7,244 nucleotides of DNA from Candidatus Bathyarchaeota archaeon (GTDB taxonomy: Archaea; Thermoproteota; Bathyarchaeia; Bathyarchaeales; Bathycorpusculaceae). This document shows positions 6,791-7,244 of the stretch, piece by piece. Each line of letters begins with the position of its first letter. Within the stretch, counting starts at the first letter, position 1. The notes under the pieces were generated by a model. The model searched no databases. It saw nothing but the letters and a program-made list of their open reading frames with translations, and was not told the DNA's origin. The position numbers were made by a program, and so were the translations under genes. Location of the stretch: positions 1-7,244 of the forward strand of contig JAENXI010000039.1 of assembly GCA_016649625.1 (NCBI GenBank). The letters run 5' to 3'.

Positions 6791-6825
6791 TGTTGTTGTC
6801 AGCCTATATTCTATCAGGGTCTGTT

Positions 6826-7244
6826 TTGGGAGTAAAACTTCGGGAAATTTTGCCTAAAACTTCTATTAAGCTAGAGAATCTGGGTGGGAAAACAATTGCA
6901 ATAGATGCATATAATGCATTATACCAGTTCCTTGCAATTATTCGTCAGCCTAATGGTACACCATTAAAGGATCGCTCAGGAAAAGTTACAAGTCATTTGA
7001 GTGGATTACTCTATAGAACAAGTAAGCTGTTGGAGTTGGGAATAAAACCTATTTATGTTTTTGATGGAACTCCACCAGCTCTTAAGAAGGAAGAAATACA
7101 GAGACGCTCAAAAGTGAAAGAAGAAGCATTGGTTAAATATGAGAAAGCTATAAAGGAAGGAAAAGTTGAAGAAGCTCTTAAATATGCACAAGCAACTTCC
7201 CGTTTAAAGGATTACATGCAAGAAGACAGCAAGAAACTATTATC
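6826..7244 (+). CDS. fen: Flap endonuclease 1 (FEN1), 5' part
   Basis: The gene runs off the right edge after 139 complete codons, about 40 percent of the usual 340 residues. FEN1 removes 5' flaps during Okazaki fragment maturation and in repair, working with PCNA. The N-terminus MGVKLREILPK is the family's typical opening; Gly2 directly follows the start, as the active site requires. Metal ligands Asp27 (AIDAYNALYQF) and Asp80 (VFDGTPP) fall at the same numbers as in characterised archaeal FEN1. KKEEIQRR (87-94) supplies the basic residues of the helical gateway. This numbering supports the TTG start at 6826. The frame is open further upstream, but the added residues do not look like family sequence. 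It is divergent from the zinc-ribbon/aEF1B operon, with 113 bases between the two starts. Confidence 0.96.
   Translation, partial: MGVKLREILPKTSIKLENLGGKTIAIDAYNALYQFLAIIRQPNGTPLKDRSGKVTSHLSGLLYRTSKLLELGIKPIYVFDGTPPALKKEEIQRRSKVKEEALVKYEKAIKEGKVEEALKYAQATSRLKDYMQEDSKKLL

Overview
The window comes from an archaeon with an AT-rich genome. Seven genes are archaeal in type: TruD, Pth2-type peptidyl-tRNA hydrolase, a geranylgeranyl reductase-like flavoprotein, Cdc48, aEF1B, a four-CxxC zinc-ribbon protein and FEN1. TATA-like promoter elements and Shine-Dalgarno (SD) motifs are both visible. The gene set suggests the TACK branch, possibly Bathyarchaeia, but that placement rests on recollection of similar gene neighbourhoods and was not tested here. 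TTG is used as a start codon at least twice (truD, fen).

Layout. Everything from 16 to 6712 that codes lies on the minus strand; the only plus-strand gene is the 5' part of fen (flap endonuclease) at the right edge. Reading in the direction of minus-strand transcription: a divergent promoter region (6713-6825); a zinc-ribbon protein and aEF1B as a tight pair; a separate TATA box and leader; cdc48; a 74-residue winged-helix-like protein; a geranylgeranyl reductase-like flavoprotein; pth2; truD; and finally a decayed PrsW-type membrane protease gene that reaches the left edge. Intergenic gaps from cdc48 to truD are 15 to 32 bases, consistent with one transcript, perhaps with extra internal promoters.

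Functions. The cluster is mainly housekeeping: translation (aEF1B, Pth2, TruD), protein unfolding and turnover (Cdc48), membrane lipid saturation (the reductase) and DNA replication/repair (FEN1, divergently transcribed). No CRISPR array, tRNA, rRNA or insertion sequence was seen.

The most notable observation is the left end (16-591). A short ORF ending at 334 is only the first part of a roughly 191-codon PrsW-like gene. The rest is present, but is interrupted by two in-frame TAA codons and two opposite one-base indels in T runs. All four catalytic-type motifs are still readable, which points to recent inactivation. I did not find a convincing undescribed system here. The best secondary leads are the uncharacterised 74-residue partner of cdc48 and a GC-rich hairpin abutting the cdc48 ribosome binding site.
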